From contig NDFF03000161.1 of the NCBI GenBank assembly GCA_002150815.3, positions 1-64,000 of the forward strand: a DNA stretch of 64,000 bases, given 5' to 3'. Positions 1 through 12,243 of the stretch are shown here, in pieces; position 1 is the first letter of the stretch; the number at the start of each line of letters is the position of its first letter. Position numbers and translations under genes: made by a program. The notes under the pieces are model-generated. The model saw only the letters and a program-made list of their open reading frames with translations, made no database searches and was not told the DNA's origin. Origin of the DNA: Grammothele lineata. Taxonomy: Eukaryota; Basidiomycota; Agaricomycetes; Polyporales; Polyporaceae.

Positions 1-211
1 TTGTTTTCTCTAGTGTTCAATAGCAGTTGACGCTACCTTGTAGCGGCATGCATCCTTTTATCAGGATACATTTCTTCATAAGGCTCTATAGATAGCACCA
101 CACATACGGTATGAACTACTCATGAACATTTTCCCCTTAGCTGATGCGTTTGAAGAGCGTCTGCAGATAGACATGGTACAAACGTCTCCCTACTCTCTGG
201 TCAGGTTTCTT

Positions 212-253
212 CTAGAGCCTACACTCCATTGGGCCCTGGAGTGTAGGCTCTAG
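212..253. repeat. Perfect 17-bp inverted repeat (hairpin)
   Basis: The arm at 212-228 (ctagagcctacactcca) is the exact reverse complement of the arm at 237-253, separated by an 8-base loop. It could fold as a hairpin in RNA or extrude as a cruciform. No gene adjoins it, so the role is unknown. Confidence 0.85.
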
Positions 254-423
254 CAGACACTTGACCCCCTCTGGAGGTCTAGTTGGCCAATTCTGAAGAG
301 GTGAGCGCTGACTTGTTATTAGATTTGTACTGCTGACACCGGTTTCAGCACGCGACGTTTGGGCGCTTATTTTCGAACACCTAGAACGTCAGTCATGGAC
401 GCCTCAGTTTTCTTAGGCTCGTC

Positions 424-495
424 CCCAGCCAGTTCGGCGTGATGGGAAATTCCAGCTCAGTCGAGGACTCCTGAGCTGACGCCGAACCGGCTGGG
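424..495. repeat. Nested inverted repeat
   Basis: The outer arms are 424-440 and 479-495 (17 bp, one mismatch). Inside them a perfect 8-bp inverted pair (453-460 and 471-478) gives a second stem with a 10-base loop. The two stems are collinear, so the stretch could fold as one long interrupted hairpin. It lies about 170 bp from the hairpin at 212-253. Confidence 0.8.
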
Positions 496-3400
496 CAAAC
501 TCGCGAAATCTCGCAACTTCGCCGCCATAGCATGATGGGTTTCACAGTCGCCGGGTTGTCTAATTTCTACATCATACACATTAAATGGATACTGTCTGGA
601 AAACAACAGTTTCCTTGCAGAATTGACGTGGAAACCCGGGAAGGTGCGTTCGGCTATGGACTCAGAGGACATGTGCTGACACGACCTGCGATGCAGGCTT
701 TCCCTTCGGTATTTTCTGCAACTAGTCGCATCGGACCGCACGCGCCCTGCCTGCCTTTCTGTTGCCTCGCGGTCGGAGACGTGGTGGTGGTGGACACAGT
801 GCCGGTGATAGGAGGTGGACGGGGGTTGACGTTCGAACTTCTCGAGGTTCATGTGGTGGCGTCCGCGCCCCTAAGTCTTTAGCTGTGTACTCCTGTGAAG
901 ATTTGGGAATCGGACTGGCGGGCTTTGCATCGCCCCTCAAGCAACCAAGTCTATGCGGAGTGTAGCTGGAGGCCGGTGCACGTGCCACCTGAGCGCGACT
1001 ACGATGATGACATCCGGGCCGGTAGGCCGCAGAGGCGCTGGGTTAAGCTATCTCGCGTCCTGCGTGCGGAGTCACCTCCTGTTCGCACCTCGTCATAGTT
1101 TCAAACCCCTTCTAAAGCAGCCACATCTCACTGCAATAAATGGCGAATTTATGCCGAATCATGCTGGCTTTTGTGTGGCTTCACGGTCACAGAAGTCGAT
1201 CTTCCCAAATTGTCACTGAGCAAATGGTCGTGGTCTGTGAGTTCGCTTTGCTCTTTACTGCGGGCCAACGTGAGGCAGAAACATCAGCGAAGCCATGAGG
1301 ATAGACCGCGGGTATTGGGATGGCGGTTTAGGATTTTACATTGGCGGCGATTCAGTTGAAAACGTGCATGGCGACGTTGTCGCCGTTAGTTAGTGATGGC
1401 TTAGGAAGAGTGTAAGTATATACGGTGGGGTACGCTTGGTGGTAGTTCCGATGGATGTTATGCATCTAACACCAGATCTGGCCAGCCTCCCTTTTCAGAG
1501 CTTGTCGTCGACGTAAGCCGGAAGAGCGAGTCGCGCAAATTGAACTCTGGAAGAATAACCAGTCGTCTCTGAAAATAGTCAATCGAAGATCCGGATCCAG
1601 GTTTCCACTCGACTCGCTGTCTCGATTCTTTACTTTTCTGCTAATTTTAGGCTAAGGTGTCGGAGTAGTCTCGTGAATCGCAACATTGGTACATGCCCTG
1701 CTCCCCGATTATGCTGAACGAACGCCCATTGGGAAGAGAGGTCATGTCGACTAACAAAATCTGACAAACGTAAGCGTGGTGGGTGTACCAGCCCTTTGCC
1801 CTGATATACGCAGGCTTTCTAACATGGGAATACCACCGTCATAGGCGATAGTTGCAGGCCTGTGTCTCACGCATGGAGAGGAGCACTACTGGGAAGCGGG
1901 ACGTCTCTGACGCTATCAAGGCGCCACATTGTGGGACTCTTAAGTTCTTTCCCGCCGCGGGGCTTGGGCAGTCTTCATCTCCGTTTGCATAGCCCTTTCG
2001 CATGGCTGACCGCCTCGGTGTTCATCTAGCGAGATGAATGCCGACTCGTGCACAGGACACGAGGTGAGTATTCCCACTACCTCACATCCCCTACGCACAT
2101 CTGACGGCACACAATTCCCCCGATTGCTGGTGGGCAGCGCTATCGTCACTGGTGTCGCTTCAGCAACGAGGGGAGTTCTTACATATCTGATCGCCCTTGC
2201 TGGCCTTCAAAGAAGCCTGCGAGGGTTTAGACTGCCGAGTGAGTACTCTACGCAAATATATGCGACTCGAATGGCTCAGGGGATGTTCGATCTCCCCATT
2301 AATTGACATACACCCGACCTCTCGCTCGTGGGTCGACTACTGCGGCACCGGGGAGCGCGCTCCCGGGCATGAGCCGACTAGCTCTGAGACATGTACAGCT
2401 TCGTCATGTTGCATGAATCATCGTGCTTTCCTTGAATGACCGAGGTCGTGGATCCCGGCCTGGGAAGAAGTATTAGTGAGTTCTTGCGTGATCTCAATGG
2501 GTACGGCGTGTGCTCATCTCGACTGCTCGCAGCACTGTTGTAAGCACGCGTGGCTTCCGTCCTTCTTGGCCGCATGGGCTCAGGACGCCATGAACCGCCC
2601 AGTGCAAGCGCAACATGCTGCAAGCTCATGCCCGCCTGCACATACGTCAGCGACCAAGAATGCCCAGATAGGACACTTTCCCGATCATTGGAGTGCGTAA
2701 GGGTTCCCCGCCCTTCCATACACTCCAAGCCTTCATCGATTCTCCGCCGACTGTTATCAATTATCTGAGAAGTTACTTTGGAGCTGACAAGAGCTTCTAC
2801 CTGCCAAGCCGGAGCGCCCCGCGTGGGCAGGTCCCCGCCCATCGCTCAAAGCACAACAACGTTCTCCGGGCGTACAGCACCACGCTAGCTCACGGTATCG
2901 ACAGGGCCGCAACGGGCTCCTGCGGGGAATACTAGTAATGAGATGGAGTTCTTAGGCTTCCGAACCATGGCGCGGAAGTTGCCATAGTACTGCATGAAAT
3001 GCTGTCAGAGGTAAAGAAATGCCCGTAGTCGTCGGATATACCGCTGTACTGACACCGTCTGCGTTGTACAGCGTTCATCATACCGACCGGATGGACCTGA
3101 GATAAGCTCGCCTAAGGCCGGTTACTCGGTTAACCTCACATTTTCTATAAACATGTCTTGGCGCGAAAAGCGCTGCTGGAGAGTAACGCTTCGAATTCAG
3201 GCCAAGGCCGCCAGCGCGCTCCATCGAAAAAGCCGATGTATGTCGTCGTCATGATTCTACCGCTCTATTCACACAATGCTGCGGGATGGCCGGAGGGAGA
3301 TCGACCAACACATGTTGCTTGGCGCGAGGGGTTCAGCAACGTGGGCGAGATTCTCACCAAAAAGGCTTGTGAGTGCTACGCCTATCGGGCAGGCTTGTCC

Positions 3401-4179
3401 TGGTACTGATGGCGCCCGCGCCCTGCATCCGGGAAGTTCCAAGAGACCGGCTTGCTATGTCGTCTAAAGAAACGTCGACGTGAATCCAACATTCCTGCGG
3501 CCGCATTCGAAGGGTTCTATTCGCATAGAAGCTGGAATCTCCGTTCTGAGTCATCTCCGAGCCCGAAATGGTACGTATCTCGCTTTACGGTGACAGTAAA
3601 GTCCCGATGTCTGCTCACGGATGCTCTCAGATGCGTCAATAGGTCGTCACCAGACACCGTTTGAAGACATACTTATACTGTCTTCTGCTTCGTTCTCCCC
3701 CTGGTGGCGTTTAAGCGGCTGCTGGTCCTTGAGGGACCATTATTCTGCAACGTAACACTTTAAGGTTGAGGGACAGAGCATAGTCATCGTCTCTGAGAAC
3801 AGCGCGGATCGCTGGCAACACCTGCTGTGAATGACAGCCCAAAGTTCCGGGCCTCGGGGCACAAGCGAGCGAGCTCGTCGCCTCCGCACTGGTGGCCTCC
3901 TCAGACGCCTTCAAGGCGACACATATCAACGGTTTTGCGTATCGCCGCATCAGCTCCGGTAAGTAAGCGCGTCTGGGCATCTGCAATCCACGCTCTGACA
4001 CCCTGAGACTCAGATTCACCCTTCCTGGTAGGTTTGCATACATGGAGCGCGTCCGTATATCTTCTGTCCGAGAGATGCATGCCCTCTCGTCTTCTCCCTA
4101 GACCACCCCCTCCTCACCCTCTTCCGCCTTCGGACCTGGTTCAACCCTTGGCCGTCCTCACCACCTTTGCGCACGCATA

Positions 4180-4851
4180 ATGTTTCAACCACTGCGCACC
4201 GCTCTCCCCGTCTCGCGACCCTCCCTTGCTATCGTTCCCCGGGCGCCGTCACACCGAAGCATGCTTTCTGCGGCCGCGCTGAACATCAACGTCGAAGCTC
4301 GTACAGCAGCGCCCTTTGACATGAATATCCTCGACATATTCGACGCACCAAGCCGTCTCGGCGAGTCGAGCAAGCTCCTCGTCCGCGCTGCCGCCTCCCG
4401 CCGCACGATTAGCACCACCGCATCGTCGCCTCGGACACTTCCACGCAGTGTACCTCGGCGCACGACGGTGCAGCCACTTCCAGCGCCGACTATCCTCGAC
4501 GGACCCGCCCGGCCCCGCTCCATGTCGTTCGTCAGCTTCCGCGCACCCAGCCGGGCCCGGCCCACGGCTTCGCGAAGCCTTCCTAAGGGCCAGGGGCGGG
4601 TGCTCCCAGCTCCTCTGCCGCCTCCGGAGCTGTTTGACGGGCCCTCACAGCTGAGGCCGTACGTCCGGGGAGGGTCTTACACCGGCGGTTCGGTGCGTCA
4701 TTTTTGCTCTGGTCGGGAAATTCTAGGAGATGGATCTCTGATCGACGGTTCGTCCCTGACAGGCGTCTTCGTTCGTGCGTTCCGCGGCGCCACTCGCGCT
4801 CGCGCTCGCAGCGGCGGTCGTCATTTTTGGCGTAGATGTCGAGCCGCATGA
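4180..4851 (+). CDS. Hypothetical basic Ser/Arg/Pro-rich protein
   Basis: I do not recognise this protein. The open frame runs 223 residues and is rich in Arg, Ser, Pro and Ala. A short motif of the form (I/L)(F/L)D(G/A)P recurs about four times (for example ILDIFDAPSR, TILDGPARP, ELFDGPSQLRP), which suggests degenerate internal repeats rather than noise. A canonical intron can be drawn at 4659-4726 (gtacgt donor, ttctag acceptor, 68 bp). Splicing it joins exons 4180-4658 and 4727-4835 and gives a 195-residue protein with a very Arg/Ser-rich tail; left unspliced, the frame stops at 4851. The low-complexity composition means it could be disordered, or not a gene at all. The start is the first ATG after a pyrimidine-rich leader. 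Neighbours give no functional hint. Confidence 0.4.
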   Translation: MFQPLRTALPVSRPSLAIVPRAPSHRSMLSAAALNINVEARTAAPFDMNILDIFDAPSRLGESSKLLVRAAASRRTISTTASSPRTLPRSVPRRTTVQPLPAPTILDGPARPRSMSFVSFRAPSRARPTASRSLPKGQGRVLPAPLPPPELFDGPSQLRPYVRGGSYTGGSVRHFCSGREILGDGSLIDGSSLTGVFVRAFRGATRARARSGGRHFWRRCRAA

Positions 4852-7190
4852 GCGGCGTTCAGACGGGAGGGCGTGATGTCGAGGATAGGATGTGCCACTT
4901 TGGGTGAGTGGGGTCGTCGAGGCTGTTAGCCTACGACCGCTCGTGCTCATTATGTCTGACGTAGTCCCGCCGACGACTCCGACAGCTTCATCGTCGCCCG
5001 TCAGAGCCTGCCACAATCATCGCTCAGTCGTATCTTGGTCTTTGCAACGATTCCCCAGGGTCCCCACCATACTTCCCACGCCCATCCTTCTTGCCAAAAC
5101 ACGCTTGCGTCGCCGATGTTGTACGATCACGTTCCTTCCCGCGCTTTACTCCTCGTGCGTACCCGCAACGCAATCACCAGCCTTTCTAGCGTCTGCAGGC
5201 GCGCGACTGTCGACTGTACTCTCCTTTCCATTTCCACGCCATATCACACGCGGCGATCTGCTTCAATTTATAACTCACGATCTCTTCCTTTCCTCCATAG
5301 AGCCTATCTATCTCCCCCTCGCTTTGGAGCGGGGGTGAGCCTTATGCACTTCCTTCGTCATCTTACACTTAGATTGCTTGCTATCGTTGTCGCATTGTTG
5401 TACAGCTTAGAGTATGGTCCCACTTCCCCTGTATCAGTACACATTGTCTGTGCGCCCGCTCGCACACAGAGGCCAACATCACGAGCATTGTGCAAAGTCC
5501 CTTTTGTGTGTGCTTTGGATGACTACTCCGGCTGACAGCCATATACATGAGACATGCCGAGCAAATCCGAGGGCGTTTGATATCAGTGGTACTACATGTG
5601 CGTCGTATGCTACTGGAACTCAAATGCCTTAGCTCGGTGTTTACTGCAAGTATAGTATCAGCGCGAACGTTTCGCGTGGTCGCTCCTTCTCACGCCTCAT
5701 TAAGGCGCGCTCTGCTGCCAGTGGTTCGGGTTGTTCTACCTCCCGTGAATGTCCTGAAACATAGCCGGCTGGCCCGAGTCCTTGTCACTCGGAGTGTCGC
5801 TTATTAAGAGCATATAAGTCGCCCCGGCAAGCGCGTTCCTGGAGGTCGGGGGTGTTGGAGATGGACGCGCTCCGGCCTTTGTTGAGAAGTAAAGTTGCTG
5901 GTCCTTAACGTCGGTCCCGCGACATAGATCGGGACCTTGGTCGGGATGACGTGACAAGCGCAAGGCGGCCGATATCGATGCTCGGTGTGATCGGGGAGTT
6001 TCACGTCTATTTAGATGCTCGTTGTTGGCGTGTCGCCCAGTGTCGTGTTGAAATAAAAGGGTAAAGGCCGTGTTATCTCCGCCTAGAAGCCAGCCCTCCA
6101 TCGTCAAATCGAAGAGTATTCGAGTCGAGAGCGGATTTCACGCGCCATACTAGTATGATCATAGAGAAGCTGACCTGATCGCGAGCCGCTTGCAAAACGG
6201 CGAAGAAGCGCCGCTCGGCCGCCCGAGGGTCGCTGAAGGTTCGACATAGAAAGACGCTGGCTGCAAGCAGAGTAGGTTAGGCGGCAGTATCTTTGTCGCT
6301 GGTGGAGCTTCTAGAGAGTAAGAGCCTCCGATGAGAATCGCCGCGATAAGCCCCCAGCTACACATGTGCCCATGCGTCTCGCGGAGATTTCTCTTCATAC
6401 AATCGATTTGAAAGATGCACTAGAGTTCAAGTGAAACGCGGCGGTGGGGAGACACCAGTGACTATGCACCGCGGGCAAGATCAAACCTGTGAGCTCGGCG
6501 TGTGGATAGTACGACAACCGTATTTTCGTAAGTTTAGCTTTTGGGATGGAGTACAGTCACTGAGAACATACCGAGCGCTGCGCAGTAGTAGTTTGTAGAT
6601 ACAGCCTGAAGGCGCGCCGATGGAGAGATAGGATCGTTGGAACTTCTAGTTTGGCGGTCGGTCGAGCATCGCGGCGGCTCGCGGCGTTCTAATGCAAACT
6701 GGGTATTCGGCCCACATGCTGCGCATGGTATTTTCTCCCCCCGGTTCCTGATTGTCGTCAAGATCGCGCTGGTATTGAAAGTGGCTAGCGGGGCGCTCTC
6801 CTAGTGCAGCTAGGCTCGTGCGGTTGATACGGACTAGCCTGCGATGCCCTCGCATCTACAGGGGATGAAGACGCGTGGTGAGGAAGAAATTATGACTACG
6901 AAGGACACAAAGGCGCGAACGGCCGAGGTGGTGCTGTGAGGGCCAGTTCCCTAGACATCCTTCGGGTTCCGGGGAGATCTCCTAGCTCAAGTATATTTAG
7001 TACCTGATGTGCTGACACTGAGCCACAGTATTCTCTATGGGGTAGGAACTCACTGGAAACTGGATTATGCCGTCCCGAATCATTCACGCGACGTTAGTCA
7101 CATAGAGATGTCTGACGAGCAACTAGCATTCCGCAGAGCCATAGCCGTACAACAGAAAACATCTGAACATCAACTGCAGCATGGCCGAGG
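4852..7190. other. Intergenic, nothing recognised
   Basis: No frame has a supportable protein. The open frame at 5035-5535 is low in coherent composition and overlaps frames on both strands. The right end holds the 3' side of the minus-strand SOF1 gene. Confidence 0.5.
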
Positions 7191-9175
7191 CTATGACTGC
7201 TCGGTAATGACGACCTTCTTTCTCTCCGCCTTCGGCTTGCTCTCGCCCGCGCGCGTATGCTTGCGGCGGCGCTCCTCCTTGACACGCCCTGCTTCGAGCA
7301 TAGTCCGCTTGAGCTGTCCAGCTTTGTAAACCGGCTTCGGAAGGTGCCTCGTCCTGTGCGCGTGTGCAAGCGCAAGGAGATAACATCGACGTATGTAAAC
7401 AATTCTTGAGGAAGACGGATAGAGACGTACCTCGAGATCTTGTTGATCTCCGTGTCCGCCTTCCAGCGTGACTTGAGGCTCTCGCGGTACTCGATCGCGG
7501 CGCGTTCCCGCGCAGTGATGATGCCCAATTTGTCAGAAGCGTGTGCCTTCCATATCCTGACGTTGCCGTCGTCCGAGCCCGAGAGCACGAAGCGCGAGTC
7601 GCCCGTGTACAGCGTCGACATAACCCTGCCAGAACGGAGGGAGGCCGGATTAGAAGCTGGTAAAGGCGGGGCCGAGGGAGAAAGGGGCGATTACGTACCT
7701 TTGCATGCGCTTGGTGTGATACACCTCGGGCGCGGAGCCGCGGCCTTCTTTCCACACGCGAACTGTGCGGTCCCATCCGCCGCTCACGAACTCGAGGCCA
7801 GTCGGGCTCCAATCGCAGCTCATGACCGCAGCAACGTGCGCCTTGTATATTTGCGTGGGCTGGTTTAGAGAACGAATGTCGAATGTATATAGGTTGTGGT
7901 CTTCCGACGCCAGGAGGACGCTTGTCGGGAACGTAGGTGACCATGATAAGGCGTTGCTGCGCATCTGGCGGGCAGAGGATGCGTTAAATTTGGTACCTCC
8001 GAGGATCCGAGATAGAGAGAAGGGGGTACCTGCATGATGATTCGCCGCTCTGCCTTCCCTGTCCGGATGTCATAGAGGGCGAAGGATCTGTCAGAACCTA
8101 TGCTGGCCAAGACAGATGCTTCTGCGAGGTTAAAGCGGACCGAAGTCACTGTCTCCGTGGAGGTGGGGTGGGTGAGATTGGAGATAGCAGCACTTCTGTA
8201 CAACCACAGGCACGTTCAGTATCCCAGCGGTGAATGAGCGGGGCAAAGAACGCACTTTGTTTCGTCCCAAACTTGAACCAGATTGGATGCGGTCGCGAAT
8301 AACGGGTCGTACCGATGATGGTCTATGGAACTGGTGTCACGGTGAGTATTCTGACGGCGTGAATCCTGGCGTGAGAGGGAATTACTTGAATGCCGCTTTT
8401 CCGGGAAATGTTGCTACAGGTTTTCGCTGGAGTTTTCAGAGTTCAGAGCGATAGAGACGAAGGAGCACAAAAGGGAGACATACCTGTGATGGGCCCGCCT
8501 CGGATTCGTCGTCTTCTGAACCACTGCTCCATAGCTTGATGTTCCTGTCCACACCACAGCTCAACAGGCGATCTTGCTGCCCAAAGCAAGCTCCAGATAC
8601 TTTGCCCTTGTGCGCCTGTTCCACGCGGAGTACCTGTCGCCGCCGGGAGACGTCGTGTACAATGAGGCCTAGAGAAGAGGGATGAGCATGTGCGTTCCAT
8701 TATAAAAGAATGGCTTTATATTGGATGAACAGGAGGGACGGAGAATTGTCTCAAGTAGAACACCGAAAGTTCCAGGAAGCAATGAAAATATCGCGGAGGT
8801 GCAACAGGGACAGAGATGCAGTAAAAGTGCACGAAGTAGATTGACGACATACCTCCGTCCCAGCTCCCACTCGCGACAATGTCCAAGGTATCCGGTTTTC
8901 GCGCCATCGCTTCTACTGCATCTACGTGACCCTCCAAGGCGGCAACAAATGGCTTCGCAAACATTCGCTCCATTTTCGCCGCGTTCAATGCTCGCGTCCG
9001 TTCTCTGGCCCGCGCGAATGGGTGCATGAGGGGATCGAGATTCCGGGAGGTAGGCGTTGGATCACCGGGGCGGGCGGGTAAGTGTGCAGAGGGTGCATAT
9101 TGGAGCACGGATATTTTCTGTAGCACGGCGGTAAGCACTATTTCTGCGCGTATTCTGTATGTTACTCACGACCAT
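7191..9175 (-). CDS. SOF1: Sof1/DCAF13 WD40 protein of the SSU processome
   Basis: Nine coding exons, in transcript order: 9170-9175, 8853-9117, 8484-8668, 8386-8426, 8256-8330, 8030-8195, 7699-7964, 7431-7625, 7191-7353. They give 453 residues, the usual family length. The family acts in the nucleolus in the U3 snoRNP/small-subunit processome that cleaves pre-rRNA; the human orthologue DCAF13 is also a CUL4 substrate receptor. WD40 repeats are visible (GSWDG, GVDRNIKLW, GGWDRTVRVW, GSDDGNVRIW). The conserved N-terminal segment reads LDPLMHPFARARERTRALN, and the Sof1-specific tail contains RHLPKPVYKA and a Lys/Arg-rich end. The first coding exon is only 6 nt (Met-Val), with the rest after a 52-bp intron; this start fits the family N-terminus better than the in-frame ATG at 9138 inside the intron. 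It is transcribed away from RTF1. Confidence 0.95.
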
Positions 9176-9414
9176 GGCAGCCGCGGAGGTGGCTGGACGG
9201 GAGCAACAGAGGACGAGGTTTCTCAAGCGCCCAGCATTTGCACCAGGGACGTCAGGCGCCCAGAAGCAAATTTCCCAAAGGGTTAGACCCGGCGTCTGCC
9301 GCTGTAAGCAAGGACCGCAGACGATGCGGCGGCGGTCTGTCCTCTCAACCGCATCTCATCTTGCCTTGTTCTCTCTCCCCTTCCTACTCACCACAACCTA
9401 CACTCTCACGAATC
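9176..9414. promoter_or_regulatory. Divergent SOF1/RTF1 promoter region
   Basis: Only 239 bp separate the start codons of two divergent housekeeping genes, SOF1 (minus) and RTF1 (plus), so both promoters and 5' leaders must overlap here. The RTF1 side is pyrimidine-rich (9360-9410). I see no TATA box, as expected for constitutive fungal genes. Shared regulation is inferred from spacing only. Confidence 0.7.
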
Positions 9415-11635
9415 ATGTCCGACTGGGAAGGCGACATCGACGACGAGCTTCTCGAGCTCGCGGGTGCAACGGAGAAGAAGAGAAAACGCAGCCAGCAAAA
9501 CGGTTCCTCAAAGCGGCGAAAGGCCGAGTACGTGCTTTATCCCGTCTTCTTCATCTTCTCCCTCCGCGAAGTCAAGGTGTTTATTCGCTCTGGTTTACAC
9601 TATATCTAGCCCCGACGCGGAGGGCGAGTCTGAAGCAGAGAACCGCCCCGAAAGCGAGGAGGAAGGCATGGACCCCTCAAACCCGTATCCCCTCGAGGGC
9701 AAGTTCATCGACGACGCAGACCGCACGAAGTGAGTGTCCCACCTCTCCTATGTTTCACATTGCGGTGGCTCACGTGTTGTGCCTCTGCATAGGCTGCTGG
9801 CCATGCCCGAGTTCCAACGAGAAGATATTCTTGCCCAGCGTCAGGAAGAGATGCAGCGACTGACGGACAAGCGGCAGCTGGAGATGATGGTGCAACAGCA
9901 GAGTGGCCGTGGACAGGGTGAAGACAATGTGTCTTCGGCTGCGAAACGTATGTGTCCTCCACACCGTCCTAGCCACTTTCTCACATTTGGCCGCAGGGCA
10001 ACACGCTGTTCGGGGAGCGACGAAGGAGAAGAGCAGGAAGCTGGATGAACTCAAGGCGAGGCGTAAGGCTAAGGACGAGAAGAAAAAGGTACGCTCATTT
10101 CCGCGTTGGGGCCACGCATTATCTGACCACCACGGAAGAGGACAAACTCACCTAAGCGGGACCGCTCGTCTTCGCCAATGGATATGGAAATGTCAGACGA
10201 AGAGGAAGAGGATGGACAGTTCACGAAGGATGATGAGGAAGAAGAACGAGACCGACGCCTGTTCGCCAAGCCGGCACAAGAGGAAGACCTCCCTATCTCC
10301 ATGGAGGACCTCAACAAGGTTCGACTCACTCGCGATGTCATTGCCAAACACTGCATGTCTCCTTGGTTCGAGGAATATATCAAAGGTGTGTATTACTTAT
10401 CTCCTATCCTCCTGCATAGTAATAAATACGCGCGTAGGTGCTTGGGTACGGTTCTTGACCCCGGGTGAGGGAAATGTATACCGGATTTGTGAGGTTCAAG
10501 GTGAGTTTGCGCTTAGAACCTGGGTGAGATGTAGCGTTGACCCCGCTCATAGAGCTGTCGCCACACATCGTCAAGCCGTACAAGATCAACGATCAGCTTT
10601 TCAATCAAGAAATTGAGTTGAAGTATGGCTCGTCCACACGCCGGTTCCCCATGGACAAGATCTCGAACGGTCCCTTCACGCCGGTGCGTGTCCACGTAAT
10701 TGTGCTCTGCGCTTATGGGGCTAGAGCACAATTCACAGACCGAGTACGACCGGTTGGTCCGCATGTGTGAAGCGGATAAGGTGATTCTCCCTAATAAGAG
10801 GCAAGTGGAGAAGAAAGCGGCCCACATGGTCAAGCTTGTGACGCAGCCCATGACGGAGGTGGGGATATCGTTTTCACGTCAAGACTCCAATTGATCCCCT
10901 CGTAGAGCGACATCGCCTCGATGCTTGCCCGTAAACAAGCTGTCGAATCTTCGAAGCACGGGCCAGTAAACCTCACTCTAGAACGCTCGCGCTTGCAACA
11001 AGCCCGCACCCTTGCACAACGGCGACAAGATGATGCCGAGGTCGCAGCCCTGGACGAGCAGCTTGCTGAGCTCGCAGCGAACGCCCCTACACCTCAACCT
11101 CAGGCAGAGTCGACGTCAGACATCCTCGCGAGGCTGAACGAGCGCAATCGGCGACTGAATGCGGAGCAAGTCCGCAAGGCTGAGCGGGCGCAACTCGAGC
11201 GCAAGAGACAGGAACGACAGCAGCGTACCGGGACGGCAACGCCCACGACGGCTGCGACGCCGGGGCCTATGGACGCGGCAGCGCGACTGAAGGCGAGGAT
11301 CTTGGGTGCAGACGCTTCAAGGTTTGTACATTTATTTCTTCCGTGAATGTTCTCGACGCTTTGGAATTGCTCGTTGACAACCAAACTCTTTCAATCGCGC
11401 CTTTTCCTCGTCTCTCGCTGTTTCCTCTTGCATTCTTCACGGCCATCTCTCTTGGTTCTCTTGGTTCTGTCGATCCTGCGCCTTGCGTTACATACATAGA
11501 CCTGGGACCCCGGGCACCGGTGAAGGAACGTCTCGCTCAGCATCTCCTTCAAGTACGCCTTTCAAGACCAACGGTGCCATGAGTTTCGAAGCAAGCATCC
11601 TTCAAAGCGTCGAAATAGACCTGGGTGACTTCTAG
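9415..11635 (+). CDS. RTF1: Paf1 complex subunit Rtf1 (Plus3 domain)
   Basis: Ten exons: 9415-9527, 9610-9729, 9793-9947, 9997-10088, 10157-10385, 10438-10500, 10553-10683, 10739-10858, 10906-11321, 11500-11635, giving 524 residues. The N-terminus starts MSDWEGDIDDELLELAG. The histone-modification domain lies around residues 60-105 (NPYPLEGKF, then LAMPEFQREDILAQR). An acidic stretch precedes the Plus3 domain at about residues 205-340 (LNKVRLTRDVIAKHC, AWVRFLTPGEG, VYRICEVQG). The C-terminal half is a charged coiled coil, as usual. In yeast and humans Rtf1 stimulates H2B ubiquitination and binds the Spt5 repeats during Pol II elongation in the nucleus. The last intron (178 bp) is long for this window, but the final exon restores frame and ends in an acidic peptide. 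Confidence 0.95.
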
Positions 11636-12243
11636 TCGCTCCCGTGCACTCTTGTGGCTGCTTTGGACTGTTTCACAGACTTTGCTCTCAGTGCTTGCAT
11701 GTTTTGTGCTTGTGTTATCGGGATGGTTATTTGTAACGTTATGTACTTGGAATGATATGCTTCTCATCGGCGTATAGCTATGATGCGACAGCGAGTGGAT
11801 ATGTACATGAGGTTGCCGGTGCCATTGTGGCTGCAGCCTCCACACTCACAGCGCCACATATAGAAGTTGAACGGGCGCCTTCCTGCCAACGGTGATCAAG
11901 AAATGGAAGCTGGTTGGGACGCGCGTGTCCTTCGTTGGAGACGACCACCATCTGCCCAGAGCATCGCAGTCATCTTCCGACCGCCATTCGTCTCTCAACA
12001 GTCGTATTGTGTGAGGTATGGGCATCGATACTACCCCGCGACCATTCCACAAGAGGTCTAATGGATGCTTCAGGATCCAATATTGCCACGAGGCGCGTAG
12101 CACCGCCAGTATCCAGTAACGTGATCGTGAAGTGCGCGTTTGGTCTCGTACGTGGCTACGCTTCTGCTTCGTGCATGCGCATATACTGACATGTATTCGC
12201 TCTCTAGGCCTCTTAACTAGTGGAGCAGTCCTTGGCACCTATC
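11636..12243. other. Intergenic: RTF1 3' side and hydrolase promoter
   Basis: No supportable coding sequence. The 130-codon minus-strand frame at 11846-12238 has no domain and no intron structure. A possible 5' UTR intron end (tctctag, near 12200) lies before the next start codon. Confidence 0.5.

Larger units (their letters stand above)
1..4179. other. Gene-poor stretch
   Basis: No reading frame here has recognisable domains, coherent introns or the codon pattern of the genes further right. The open frames are short and overlap on both strands. Two inverted repeats near the left edge are listed separately. It could be degenerate mobile-element sequence, but I see no terminal repeats or transposase/reverse transcriptase motifs. 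Confidence 0.5.

Noticed and set aside
2378..2842. 154-codon minus-strand frame
   Set aside because: No motif, codon use unlike neighbouring genes, and overlapping plus-strand frames of similar length.
7123..7944. 273-codon minus-strand frame
   Set aside because: It runs through SOF1 exons and introns in the wrong frame; the spliced WD40 model explains the region.
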